64,000 nt of DNA. It comes from CAYYFX01 sp046330135 (lineage in GTDB: Bacteria > ARS69). A program made the position numbers and the translations under genes. The notes below the pieces were generated by a model. That model was not told the DNA's origin and did no database searches. It worked only from the letters and a program-made list of their open reading frames with translations. Of the stretch, positions 50,901 through 59,100 are shown one piece after another (positions within the stretch are counted from its first letter, which is position 1; the number at the start of each line of letters is the position of its first letter). The DNA is taken from assembly GCA_046330135.1 (NCBI GenBank), contig JAXLTI010000004.1, positions 1,116,001 to 1,180,000 on the forward strand. The letters run 5' to 3'.

Positions 50901-52735
50901 ACGATCGGTCCGAAGAGATCGCGCAGCTGCGGCGAGTCCACGGTGAGGCCGGCGGCATCCTTCGCGTACGCCTCGCGCAGCTCCGCGCTCGGCACGATCA
51001 GCACGGTGCAGTACTCGCGGCCGTCGCCGACGAGCAGCACGCGGTCGATCGCGTCGAAGTCCGCAAAGAGGCTCTCCGTGCGGCGCGGCGAGATCGTCTC
51101 GCCCTGGACGTTCTTGAAGATCTCCTTCTTGCGATCGATGATGCGGTAGTGGCCGTCGGGATCCACGTCCACGATGTCCCCGGTGGCGAGCCAGCCGTCC
51201 TCGCGCGAGACATCCTCCGGAGTGGCCGCCGTCACGTACGGCCCGCGGAGGAGCAGCTCGCCGTCGCTCGCCACCTTCAGCTCGATGCCGGGCAGCGCCG
51301 TGCCGATGGAGTCGTCGCGGTAGTCCCCGATCGGCGTCATCGTCACGCCGCCCGTGGCCTCCGTCATGCCGAAGCCGGAATGCAGCTCGATCCCCGCCGC
51401 ATGGAAGCGCCGGAAGACGCTGACCGGGAGATAGCCTGCCGCCGAAAGCCCCCGCTTGAGGCGGCCGCCCGTGGCCTCCACCAAGGCGCGGGAGATCTCG
51501 CGATCATGCTCGCGGTCCGCGTCTGCGTCGGCGCTGAGCGGCGCCACCGCCTCCGCGATCTGGATCCACTTCTTCGGCACGCTGACGAACGTGGTGGGGC
51601 GCACGCGCTGGAACGACCACAGGAGGGACTGCACGGACACGTCTTCCACGAAGGCGTACATCGAGCCCCAGAACACGCAGCCCAGCATCTCGAGCCAGCG
51701 GCCGAACGTGTGGTAGAGCGGCAGGTAGCAGAGGAAGACGTCGCCCTCCCCGAGGTCCGGCCAGGCGGCGGCGCGCGCGAAGCGCTTGGTGACGACGTTG
51801 CCGTGCGTGAAGGGGACGGCCTTCGGGACGCCGGTGGTGCCCGACGTGTACATCACCGTGGCTACGTCGCTCGAGCGGGCGCTGGCCGCGGCGTTGCGCA
51901 CCTCGTCGTCGGAGACGCCTTGGCCGAGCGCGAGGAAGTCAGCGAACGTCCCGGTGCTCTCGACCGCGTCGTGCGCCTCCACGAGCCAGTGCACCCGCGG
52001 CACGCTGGCGGAGGCCTCCGCCGCCGCGCGACGCGCTTCCTCGTCGCCGAGGAAGAGCGCGCCGGGCTTGGCATGCTCCAGGATGTGTTGCATCTGCGAG
52101 GGCGGCGCGTTCGCCGGGATCGGGACGTTGACCGTGCCGGTGGCGAGGCACGCGAGGTCGAAGAGCGCCAGCTCCGGCGAGTTCGCGCCGAGCAACGCCA
52201 CGGGGGAGCTCGCATCCAGCTCCGCCCGGGCCCGCAGCGCCAGCAGCGAGCGACCGATGTCCAGGATGCGACGCTCGGCCTGCGCCCACGAGATGCGGCC
52301 TTCCTTGCGCTCGGGCGGAAGCAGGAAGAGGGTGCGGTCGCCGAGGGAGCGCGCGCGGTGGAACACGAGCGAGCCCACCGTGTAATCGGACACGAGCACG
52401 GCCTCGATGGCGAGGTCGGTCCACTCGTCCGCGAAGGGGGAAGCGTGGAACGCCAGGCGGACGGGGCGTCGTGCGGCGGCCTCGAGGACGCGATGGATCA
52501 GCGAGCGGTTGCCGTGAATGCGCCCGGCGGCGGCCTGGTCGGAGCCGGCGCGCGCCTGGTGCAGCGCGGAGACCGCTTCGCGCGTCGCGCGCAGGAGGTT
52601 CGCGGCGTGGACCGCGGAGCCCGGCGCGTCGCCGAGGGCCTCCAACGCGTCCACGGCCTCGCGCACGGTGGTGAGAAGGTCGGGGCGTACCGGCAGGCCG
52701 GAGAGGGTGGCCGCTTCGCTCGTGGTTTCGCTCAT
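47936..52735 (-). CDS. Multidomain AMP-binding ligase with helical, kinase-like and GNAT acetyltransferase regions
   Basis: About 1599 residues from ATG 52735 (an earlier ATG at 52762 is possible). Residues about 90-650 are an acyl-CoA synthetase-like adenylating enzyme: YTSGTTGVPKAVPFTHGN, SGFGMTEATGGV, DGWLATGDIVDVDPDG and GELTAKGTPRRKIL. The region to about 1030 is helical with HEAT-like repeats (HPDVEVRRSIVELLRESP). A third region (about 1050-1330) contains GEGKGRTVYGIEW and LWTEEYVPGLTLDRLV, reminiscent of kinase-like folds but not firmly assigned. The last 150 residues are a GNAT domain with acetyl-CoA motif RHRRGKALGT. The chain could couple acyl activation to transfer. Confidence is high for the first and last domains. 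Confidence 0.88.
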   Translation of the reverse strand: MSETTSEAATLSGLPVRPDLLTTVREAVDALEALGDAPGSAVHAANLLRATREAVSALHQARAGSDQAAAGRIHGNRSLIHRVLEAAARRPVRLAFHASPFADEWTDLAIEAVLVSDYTVGSLVFHRARSLGDRTLFLLPPERKEGRISWAQAERRILDIGRSLLALRARAELDASSPVALLGANSPELALFDLACLATGTVNVPIPANAPPSQMQHILEHAKPGALFLGDEEARRAAAEASASVPRVHWLVEAHDAVESTGTFADFLALGQGVSDDEVRNAAASARSSDVATVMYTSGTTGVPKAVPFTHGNVVTKRFARAAAWPDLGEGDVFLCYLPLYHTFGRWLEMLGCVFWGSMYAFVEDVSVQSLLWSFQRVRPTTFVSVPKKWIQIAEAVAPLSADADADREHDREISRALVEATGGRLKRGLSAAGYLPVSVFRRFHAAGIELHSGFGMTEATGGVTMTPIGDYRDDSIGTALPGIELKVASDGELLLRGPYVTAATPEDVSREDGWLATGDIVDVDPDGHYRIIDRKKEIFKNVQGETISPRRTESLFADFDAIDRVLLVGDGREYCTVLIVPSAELREAYAKDAAGLTVDSPQLRDLFGPIVSTVNRFLAPYERIVDFTILARDLNVDRGELTAKGTPRRKILAERFREAIEPMYSRESMSLTAGEVPVKVPHWFLRQTGVHARELRATPDGLEVVTTGRRLTIRRVDPRTVLVGELVYRSELPELLLGEVFGRAELWIGNEEVREFAGAGIEYWWRRGRRFKVATRLERRPLLGEEEAASLPRTWASDTGLDVGLLHELARSLRHPDVEVRRSIVELLRESPTGERPEIDVLVRDVLATGLTDPGIRGECLRAILPVSSADDLEELIERHLADSGFLTERDASVAAGAPLRPDQLDRLLDLLHAEAERGDLSRIDRLVHWLQRHAIEHRDSHLQVRAALAGLADEPPRAGLDAYFRERLGELVAEFRTKLSPAQLAPGTRWDEAVDFDEDVEPSVRPRILAAFAETPLLAEAKILLGPSPQPSLPPLGPESVRIFYLGEGKGRTVYGIEWIGSGADEDRFECILKVNHGTAWEEIQEELRLAVRVRAASARPIVKIHGGGYREYGLWTEEYVPGLTLDRLVDRLAREAAAFAPLGDVTAAPGGRLLEAWPYLVSRCATLVIDFWRRTGCKWRLARPNPAKVVLPEHDWQVGGRLVSASDRVRCRRLTEVLQSIHHEIVLPLEKRHPDLQLPATWSYLFAAALEVLGEKEGIQVLESEAPWTIGSVLLDPLEPTADLETLALRFVSSVKRRGFLPTGIRLAARRWRGWEQLNPHATLEAQAATLDQVEEAYGLEDVEAERPGSRLQLFRHTAFRGAPEALASALDDIIARTVAGAAPRDQWRVDVAQLRGKLTLDARAEFFLARMLYPHLDPRGRAVLLREEDPRGGPAAGVEIEYRDPDGEIFRIRRPANPNETNALVRIFRASNFRRVPTSPEHDLLVVTEERGRVIGGLIYRRPSETWALLEWIVIGRHRRGKALGTTLMRDFLERLRVQGVKAVSTGFFRPGFFAKFGFGVDPRYAGIVKLLTDEPAGESEAAAAPISAGDEVAS

Positions 52736-52804
52736 CGCGCCCCCGGTGCCGGATCGTACCATCGGCCCTCGGCGAACGACCAGAGTGGTAAGATCGCTCG
52801 CATC

Positions 52805-54781
52805 ATGCCCTCATGGCTCACGACGCTCCTCGCGCCGCTCGCCGTGGCGCTGCTGGCCTCCACGGCCGCGCAGGCGCAGCGCGGCGAGACGCCGGCGCGG
52901 TGCTTCGCCACGATCGAGCCGGCCTCGCCCGTCACGGCGGACGGCCCCGCCACGATCGCCTTCCGGATCCAGGCCGCGGGCGAAGGCCTCGCGCGCGGCG
53001 ACACGGTGGAGATCCGCTTCCCTCTCTGCGCGCCGTTCGAGAAGGCGCACTGGACCACGCCGGTTCCGGACGGCGACGTGCCGGGCCGCACCGTCGCCAA
53101 GGGACCGGTGACGCTCTCGGTGGTGCCTTTCCCCTTGGTGCCCCTCTGCCGGGACCAGCCGATCTTGATCGCGGGTCGCTATCCGAAGCTCCTCCTGGCG
53201 ATTCTCTCCGAGCCGCTCGAGGCGGGGCGGAGCTTCACGGTCAATTACGGTGATCCCGGAACGTACGGAAAGGGGGCGGCCGTGGCGCAGGCCTTCCCCG
53301 AGGAGGAGGTCCCCTTCCGCTTCCGCCTGCTGCCGGGCGAGGGCGGGGCGCCGATCGACGTTCCCCTCCGGGGCGCGCCGCTCGCGGTGGGGCGTCGCGC
53401 GTCCGAGCGCCTGCACCTCTCGGGACCCTCGCAGGCGCGGAAGGGCGAGACCGTCTCGATCCTCGTCGCGGCGCTCGACCCCTACGGCTTCCCCGGCGCC
53501 ACGTTCCCCCCGGACGCCCGCGTGGTGGCCACGCACGAGTCCGGCCGAGCCACCGAGCCGGTGGCGGCGTCCGTCGAGGCGCGCGATCCCTGCGCGCGGC
53601 GGGCCGAGATCACGCTCGATCGCGAGGGCGTTTGGTGGGTCTCGGTCTCCGCGCAGGGATTCGCCGCGCCCTGGGATCTTCCGATCGTGGTGGGTGCCGC
53701 GGGAGATCGCAACCTCGTGTGGGGCGACGTGCACTGGCACACGAACCGCTCGGACGGCTCGCGCGCGCCGGCCGAAGGCTATCGCTACGGCCGCGACATC
53801 GTGGGCCTGGACTTCACCGCCAAGACCGACCACGACGTGCACTACGTCTACCCGTGCCTCACCGACGCCACGTGGCAGGAGTCCATGGATCTCGTGCGCC
53901 AGTTCGACGACCCCGGCCGCTTCGCCGCTCTTCTCGGCTACGAGTGGACGGACGACCACGGCCACGAAAATGTCTACTACCGCAACGGGGTCGGCAAGCT
54001 GCTCACGTCGTGGGACTACAAGCAGCCCACGGATCTCTGGGCCGTTCTGCCGCAGGACGGTCAGGTGCTCACCATTCCGCACCATCCCGCGTCGCTCGCG
54101 CAGCCGCCCATGCAGTGGGAGTTCTTCGACGACCGCTTCGTGAAGACGGTGGAGGTCTACAGCAACAAGGGGAACTCCGAGGTCCCGCTCATGCCGTGCT
54201 CGCCCCCGGCGCCGCGCGGCATGGGGAACCTGGCGGACAAGCCGCGGAAGGGCAACCTCCAGGAAGGCTGGTCGCACGGCTACGACTTCTACCTCCTCGC
54301 GTCCACCGACAACCATCTCGGCACGCCCGGCAATCCCGTGCGCGAGAAGATGCGCTTCGATCGCACCAAGGACGAATGTCCCGGGCATGGCCTGTGCGCG
54401 GCGTGGGTGAGCGCGCTGACGCACGAGGAGATCTTCGACGCGCTCCGCGACGGCCACACTTACGGCACCACGGGTCCGCGCATCCGCATCGAGACCGCGC
54501 CGTGGAAGGACGGGGACAAGGTGCGCGGAATCACCGCGCGGATCGTGGCGGCGGGGCCGATGCGCGAGGTGAAGCTCGTGGGGATCCCGCGGGAGGGGCA
54601 GCCGCCCTTCCCCGAGCGCGACGTGACGGACACGAACCCGCACGAGCGGATCGTGGAGCTGCGCTGGAACCGGGACGACGGAGCGGACTTCCGCGGCGCG
54701 TATGTGCGCGTGACGCAGGAGGACGGCGAGATGGCGTGGTCCAGCCCCATCTTCTTCGAAGGACCGAAGGCGGCGAAGTGA
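52805..54781 (+). CDS. DUF3604 / PHP-like metal-dependent phosphoesterase, secreted
   Basis: 658 residues, signal peptide (LLAPLAVALLASTAAQA). The first 290 residues are beta-rich. From about residue 305, WGDVHWHTNRSDGS, AKTDHDVHY, YEWTDDHGHENVYY and IPHHP place His/Asp metal ligands as in PHP-domain proteins and the DUF3604 family. ASTDNHLGTPGN and DGHTYGTTGPR are characteristic of DUF3604. Function is not established; a periplasmic or outer-surface hydrolase is likely. A TAAGAT hexamer at 52789-52794 directly before the ATG may be its -10 box, which would give a nearly leaderless mRNA. Confidence 0.85.
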   Translation: MPSWLTTLLAPLAVALLASTAAQAQRGETPARCFATIEPASPVTADGPATIAFRIQAAGEGLARGDTVEIRFPLCAPFEKAHWTTPVPDGDVPGRTVAKGPVTLSVVPFPLVPLCRDQPILIAGRYPKLLLAILSEPLEAGRSFTVNYGDPGTYGKGAAVAQAFPEEEVPFRFRLLPGEGGAPIDVPLRGAPLAVGRRASERLHLSGPSQARKGETVSILVAALDPYGFPGATFPPDARVVATHESGRATEPVAASVEARDPCARRAEITLDREGVWWVSVSAQGFAAPWDLPIVVGAAGDRNLVWGDVHWHTNRSDGSRAPAEGYRYGRDIVGLDFTAKTDHDVHYVYPCLTDATWQESMDLVRQFDDPGRFAALLGYEWTDDHGHENVYYRNGVGKLLTSWDYKQPTDLWAVLPQDGQVLTIPHHPASLAQPPMQWEFFDDRFVKTVEVYSNKGNSEVPLMPCSPPAPRGMGNLADKPRKGNLQEGWSHGYDFYLLASTDNHLGTPGNPVREKMRFDRTKDECPGHGLCAAWVSALTHEEIFDALRDGHTYGTTGPRIRIETAPWKDGDKVRGITARIVAAGPMREVKLVGIPREGQPPFPERDVTDTNPHERIVELRWNRDDGADFRGAYVRVTQEDGEMAWSSPIFFEGPKAAK

Positions 54782-54839
54782 GGCGGCGCTGCGCCGTGCT
54801 CACGGGAGACGCCCATTCTCTTCGGATGATGGTGAGCTG

Positions 54840-55676
54840 ATGCCGGAGCTTCCGGAGGTCGAGCGGGCGCGGAAGCTCTGCGAGCGCGTGGCCGCCGGGC
54901 GGCGCATCGAGCGCGCGCGATGCGCGAACGATCGGATCGTCTTCGACGGCGTCTCCCCCGCGGCGTTCGCGCGTTCCCTCCGCGGTCGCGAGGTGCGCGA
55001 GGTTCTCCGCCGCGGCAAGCACCTCTGGTTCGCGCTCGATCGGCCGCCGCACCCGCTCTTCCACTTCGGCATGGCGGGGGGATTCCGCGCGAAGGGCGAG
55101 ACGGCCCTGCCGCTCGTGTCGAGCGGCCGCAAGGTCGAGGTCGACTGGCCGCCGCGCTGGGCGAAGGTCCACCTGTTCCTCGAGGGCGGCGGCGAGCTGG
55201 TGATGACGGACAAGCGTCGCCTCGGTCGCGTGCGGCTGCGCGAAGACCCGGAGCGCGAGCCGCCGATCGCGGATCTGGGCTTCGATCCGCTGCTCGATCC
55301 GCCGGGCGCTGCGGAGTTCGCGCGGCGCCTGCGCGCGCGGGGGACGAGCGTGAAGGCGGTGCTTCTCGATCAGTCTTTCGCGGCGGGTGTGGGCAACTGG
55401 ATCGCGGACGAAGTGCTCTACCAGGCGCGCATCGATCCCCGGCGTCGCGCGGACGCGCTCTCGGAAGCCGGCGCGCGGAGGCTCCGTGCGGTGCTGCTGC
55501 GCGTGGTGCGGCATGCCGTGACCGTGGACGCGGAGAAGGCCCGCTTCCCGCGCACGTGGCTCTTCCACCGCCGTTGGGGCAAGAAGGCGGGCGCCACCAC
55601 GGCGCGCGGGGAACGCATCGTGTTCCTGGAAGTCGCCGGCCGGACCACGGCCTTCGTGCCGAGCGTGCAGCGCTGA
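54840..55676 (+). CDS. mutM: Fpg/Nei-family DNA glycosylase with a zincless finger
   Basis: 278 residues. It starts MPELPEVE, whose Pro2 is the nucleophile and Glu3 the acid, with the catalytic Lys in RRGKHLWF. A helix-two-turns-helix segment is seen at SFAAGVGNWIADEVLYQARI. It removes oxidised purines such as 8-oxoguanine. The C-terminal region that normally holds four zinc-binding Cys (CxxC...CxxC) has none here; instead it reads WGKKAGATTARGERIVFLEV, as in zincless-finger glycosylases of plants and fungi and some Nei proteins. ATG at 54840 overlaps nothing upstream. Confidence 0.9.
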   Translation: MPELPEVERARKLCERVAAGRRIERARCANDRIVFDGVSPAAFARSLRGREVREVLRRGKHLWFALDRPPHPLFHFGMAGGFRAKGETALPLVSSGRKVEVDWPPRWAKVHLFLEGGGELVMTDKRRLGRVRLREDPEREPPIADLGFDPLLDPPGAAEFARRLRARGTSVKAVLLDQSFAAGVGNWIADEVLYQARIDPRRRADALSEAGARRLRAVLLRVVRHAVTVDAEKARFPRTWLFHRRWGKKAGATTARGERIVFLEVAGRTTAFVPSVQR

Positions 55677-55792
55677 CGCTGCCCCTGCGCTCGACGCTTC
55701 CGCTCGACGCTCTTACGTCGCCGCGCGCTTGACGCCTCCATGCCGCGGCGCGAGTCTCTCGATTCGCCCGCGGTCACGGAGGAGGAGCCCCT

Positions 55793-56380
55793 GTGGTCAA
55801 GCGATGTCCGTTTGCGTGGGTCGAGAAGGACGCCTGGGACCTGCCCACGCTGTGGGAGGCGTTCGGACGACATCATCCCCAAGCGCACCCCGTGTCTTAT
55901 TCCACGATCGCGGTGATCTTCTTCGAGGAGACCGCGTTCTGCAACATCCGCCAGGCTCAAACGAAGGGCAGCCTCGGCATGGGCTTCGGACAGCTCGAGG
56001 TCAGCAATCCCGAGAAGAAGGAGTTCTACGCGTGGGCGGGCCTGCCCACGGACTACCGGCAGGTCGCCGACCTCATGCTGGCCAGCAAGGACGTCGCGGT
56101 GCGCGTCCACTGCCAGTACTTCCAGTACCTGACGTCGGTGAAGAACAAGGCGCTCGAGGGATGCCTGGATGCCCAGGTCGGCTCGCATCGGGCCTACAAG
56201 CAGCTCTTCCGCGACGGCGCCAAGTTGCTCGATACGGCGATCGAGAAGGACGATCGCGCCGGCGCCATCCGCGCCCTGAACCACGCGCGGACCAACAGCC
56301 CGAAGCAGAACGGGATTTCTGAGAAGTTCTTCCCGGACTTCTGGCAGTTCATCCTTCCCGACGGTTGGTCCGACCTCTAG
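55793..56380 (+). CDS. Small lysozyme-like hypothetical protein
   Basis: 195 residues from GTG 55793 after GGAGGAGG. No signal peptide is evident. The segment FFEETAFCNIRQA followed by GMGFGQLEV resembles the catalytic-Glu region of the lysozyme/transglycosylase fold (E..., then GFGQ), but most other landmarks are missing. It could be a cytosolic or phage-derived muramidase relative. A terminator directly follows. The identity is uncertain. Confidence 0.6.
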   Translation: MVKRCPFAWVEKDAWDLPTLWEAFGRHHPQAHPVSYSTIAVIFFEETAFCNIRQAQTKGSLGMGFGQLEVSNPEKKEFYAWAGLPTDYRQVADLMLASKDVAVRVHCQYFQYLTSVKNKALEGCLDAQVGSHRAYKQLFRDGAKLLDTAIEKDDRAGAIRALNHARTNSPKQNGISEKFFPDFWQFILPDGWSDL

Positions 56381-56383
56381 GCG

Positions 56384-56407
56384 GGCCGCTGCCGGGGAGC
56401 GGCCTTT
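56384..56407 (+). terminator. Rho-independent terminator
   Basis: GGCCGCT and AGCGGCC form a 7-bp stem around GCCGGGG, followed by TTT. It begins three bases after the stop of the lysozyme-like gene. Confidence 0.7.
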
Positions 56408-56617
56408 GTGCTTTCGCCGGTGCCCGGCGCGATCGCCGGCGTGAGGTCGTTGCGCTGGCCGTCGCGCGGGGCCGCGTCGCCGACGTAGAGCCCGTTCGTC
56501 CGGCCGCTCCGCGGCTTGTCGTTCCTCGTCATCGGGAGCGTCCTCGACAAGCTGCGGGCCGACGCCTGGTAGTGTAGGCTCCGCGGCGCAATCGGCCGTG
56601 ACGGAAGGAATGCCCGC

Positions 56618-58009
56618 TTGTCGCTTCAGCGGACGGGAGTCTCGCGCTTCCAGGGGACGGCGCCCGCCGTTGTGGCGGTCCTTGCGCTCGCGCTCCTGCC
56701 GTTCGTTGCGCCGGTGTCCAACCGCGACTCGGATCCCCTCCACACTCTCCTCGTCTCCCAGGCGCTCGTGGACCACGGAGGGATCGACCTCGCGCCGTAC
56801 CGCGACTCCTTCCCCGCGAGAGACTATCGGATCCGACAAGTCCGCGGGCACGTCCTGAGCACGTACCCCCTGGGGACCTCACTGGCCGCCGTGCCGTTCG
56901 TGGCGGCGGCTCGCCCCTTCGGCTTCGACGCGCGCCGCAACTCGGACAACTTCGCCCTTCAGAAAGCGCTTTCCGCGCTCACGCTCGTCGCGGTTCTCCT
57001 TCTCCTCGTCGCGCTCCTTCGTCGTCTGCCGGGCCCTCACGCAGGCCACGAGCGGTGGCTGGCTTTCGCCTTGGTGATGGCGACCCCCATCGCGAGCACG
57101 TTCACCCTGGCGCTCTGGAGCCACAACCTGTCCATGGTTCTCGTCCTCGGCGCCCTCTGTCTCGCGGTGGAAGCGAGCGGCGCACGGCGCGCCTTCGCCA
57201 TCGGAGCGTTGCTCGCGGGTGCCTGGGTGACTCGCCCCACCGCGGCGCTGCCCGGAGCATTGATCGGGGCTCTCGTGACGCTCCGACGCCCGCGCAACGT
57301 GCCCGCCCTGCTCGTGGGCGCGGCGGTGGTTCTCGTGCCGGTGGGCTTGCTGAACGCGGCATACGACGACAGCTGGGTTCCCTGGTACGTCCGGAACCAC
57401 GCGGCGCGCATGGGGAACCGAGCGAGCTTCCCGATCGGCCTCTTCGGCCTTCTTCTGAGTCCTTCCCGCGGGCTCTTCGTGTACGCCCCCGCGCTCCTCG
57501 GCGTTCTCGCCCTCGCGATTCGCCCCGTGCGCTCGCGGCCCGGTCCGACCGTTCTCCTGGCGCTGGCATGGATCGCCCTGCATCTCACCGCCGTGGCGGG
57601 CTTCGACTGCTGGTGGGGAGGCTGGTGCTATGGGCCGCGGCTCCTGGTGGACATGGTTCCCGCGTTCGCCCTGCTCATCCCCCACGCGGCCGCCCCGTTT
57701 GCGAGCGCTCCGGCGCCGGCGCGAGTCGCCCTCCTGGGGGTCCTCGGGGGCTGGGGCGTCTGGATCAATGCCGCGGGCCTGTTCAACCACGACACGGCCC
57801 ACTGGAACGCCCGACCGAACATCGACGAGCATCCGGAGCTGCTCTTCGACTGGCGCTGCCCCCAGTGGCTCGCGGGCCCCGCATCTCTCGGGGCGAGGGA
57901 GGACCGGCTGCTCCGAAACCGACTCGACGCCGGAACGGTGGAGCTGGATCCGGTGCCCGTGGGCGAGAGCGTCGCGTACGACTCCGGCCTTCTGGTCTTC
58001 CTGTTGCCC
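56618..58009 (+). CDS. Polytopic membrane protein, glycosyltransferase/PMT-like, end unresolved
   Basis: From TTG 56618 the frame encodes about 11 membrane helices, with APVSNRDSDPLHTLL near the start and FDCWWGGWCYGPRLLVDM late. This pattern is seen in uncharacterised dolichyl-phosphate-mannose/GT-C-like membrane proteins. After residue 460 the sequence changes to an arginine-rich shadow that reads on for another 1000 bases with no stop, while the methyltransferase starts in another frame. The end given here is therefore the estimated point of a frame break, not a stop codon. Confidence 0.65.
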
Positions 58010-59036
58010 CGCGTGCGGCGGGGCGCTCGAGCTCGACGCCGAGACGTCGCAGGGCGACGACGTCACGGCCGGCGCACTGCGTTGCGCGTGCGGCGGCCGC
58101 TATCCCATCCGGGACCGCTTGCCCTTCCTGTACGTCGACGACGAGCGCTGGACCTCCAAGGCGCGCGAGGCCGTGGGCTGGGTCACGTTGCACAAGGAGC
58201 ACCGCATCTACGACCAGACGGGCGTCGACATCGATTTCAAGCTGCCCTACTTCGACGACAAAGCGTGGCATCGCGTCGCGAAGTGCTTCGACCTGGCGCT
58301 CCAGCTCGCGAATCTCTCCGGCAAGGAAACGGTGCTCGATCTCGGCGCGGGTCGCGGATGGGCCGCGAAGCACTTCGCTCTCAAGGGCTGCCGCGTGGCC
58401 GCGATCGACGTGGTGAGCGACGATCAGATCGGATTGGGGCGCTCGTGGGCGTTGATGAAGGAAGCCGGCACGTGTTTCGACCCCGTGATCGGCGACAGCG
58501 AAAACCTCCCCTTCTTCCCCGGCACCTTCGATCTCGTGTTCTGCGCGGGCGTGCTTCACCACACGTCGGACCTGCCCCGGGTCTTCGCGAGCGTGCACAA
58601 GGTCCTGAAGCCCGGCGGGCGACTTCTCGCCGTGAACGAGCCCTGCATCAGCATCTACGAGAACGCCGGCGAGATGCTGCGCCGGGACTCGGCGGCGGAG
58701 CTCGCGCACGGGATCAACGAGAGCCGCCCGAATTACGTGGACTACTGGAGCGCCGCCGCCGGCGCGGGCTTCCGAGACGTCCACATCGCTTCGCTGGACA
58801 CCTACGAGATGACCGACGCGCAGATCGAAGCGTGGGCGGAGGCCTTGCGCGTGATTCCGCCGCGCAGCGGACCCCTGCGGCAACGGCTGAACGAGGCCTG
58901 GGAGCTCTGGAAGAAGCGCCGGCGGAGCGCGGCCTGGCGCCGGCGTCTTCCGCGACCCCGCTCGAAGCGCGAGAGCCGGATCCGCGAGGTCTTCCTCAAC
59001 GTGGGCACCGACGTGGTCCTCGTGGCTCGGCGATGA
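58002..59036 (+). CDS. SAM-dependent methyltransferase with N-terminal zinc ribbon, start unresolved
   Basis: About 344 residues. The frame begins CCPACGGALEL and continues to LRCACGGRYPIRDRLPFL, a Trm112-like zinc ribbon often fused to class I methyltransferases. The SAM motif VLDLGAGRGWAAKHFA is followed by a FDLVFCAGVLHHTSDLPR segment. No start codon lies in this frame near the ribbon; the preceding membrane gene runs into it in another frame. A frameshift (real or a sequence error) near 58000 joins them. The substrate is unknown. Confidence 0.8.
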   Translation, partial: CCPACGGALELDAETSQGDDVTAGALRCACGGRYPIRDRLPFLYVDDERWTSKAREAVGWVTLHKEHRIYDQTGVDIDFKLPYFDDKAWHRVAKCFDLALQLANLSGKETVLDLGAGRGWAAKHFALKGCRVAAIDVVSDDQIGLGRSWALMKEAGTCFDPVIGDSENLPFFPGTFDLVFCAGVLHHTSDLPRVFASVHKVLKPGGRLLAVNEPCISIYENAGEMLRRDSAAELAHGINESRPNYVDYWSAAAGAGFRDVHIASLDTYEMTDAQIEAWAEALRVIPPRSGPLRQRLNEAWELWKKRRRSAAWRRRLPRPRSKRESRIREVFLNVGTDVVLVARR

Positions 59037-59100
59037 CGGCAGCCGCGCGAGCTTCAGAAGACGGCGGGGGAGTGGGAGGACTCGCGCATCGGCGGCGCAC

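Noticed and set aside
47924..52800. A very long plus-strand frame upstream of the DUF3604 protein
   Set aside because: Antisense to the ligase fusion. The true start of the DUF3604-type gene is the ATG before its signal peptide at 52805.
56365..56577. A 70-residue plus-strand frame before the membrane-protein gene
   Set aside because: It begins inside the previous gene, crosses a terminator and has shadow-like composition.
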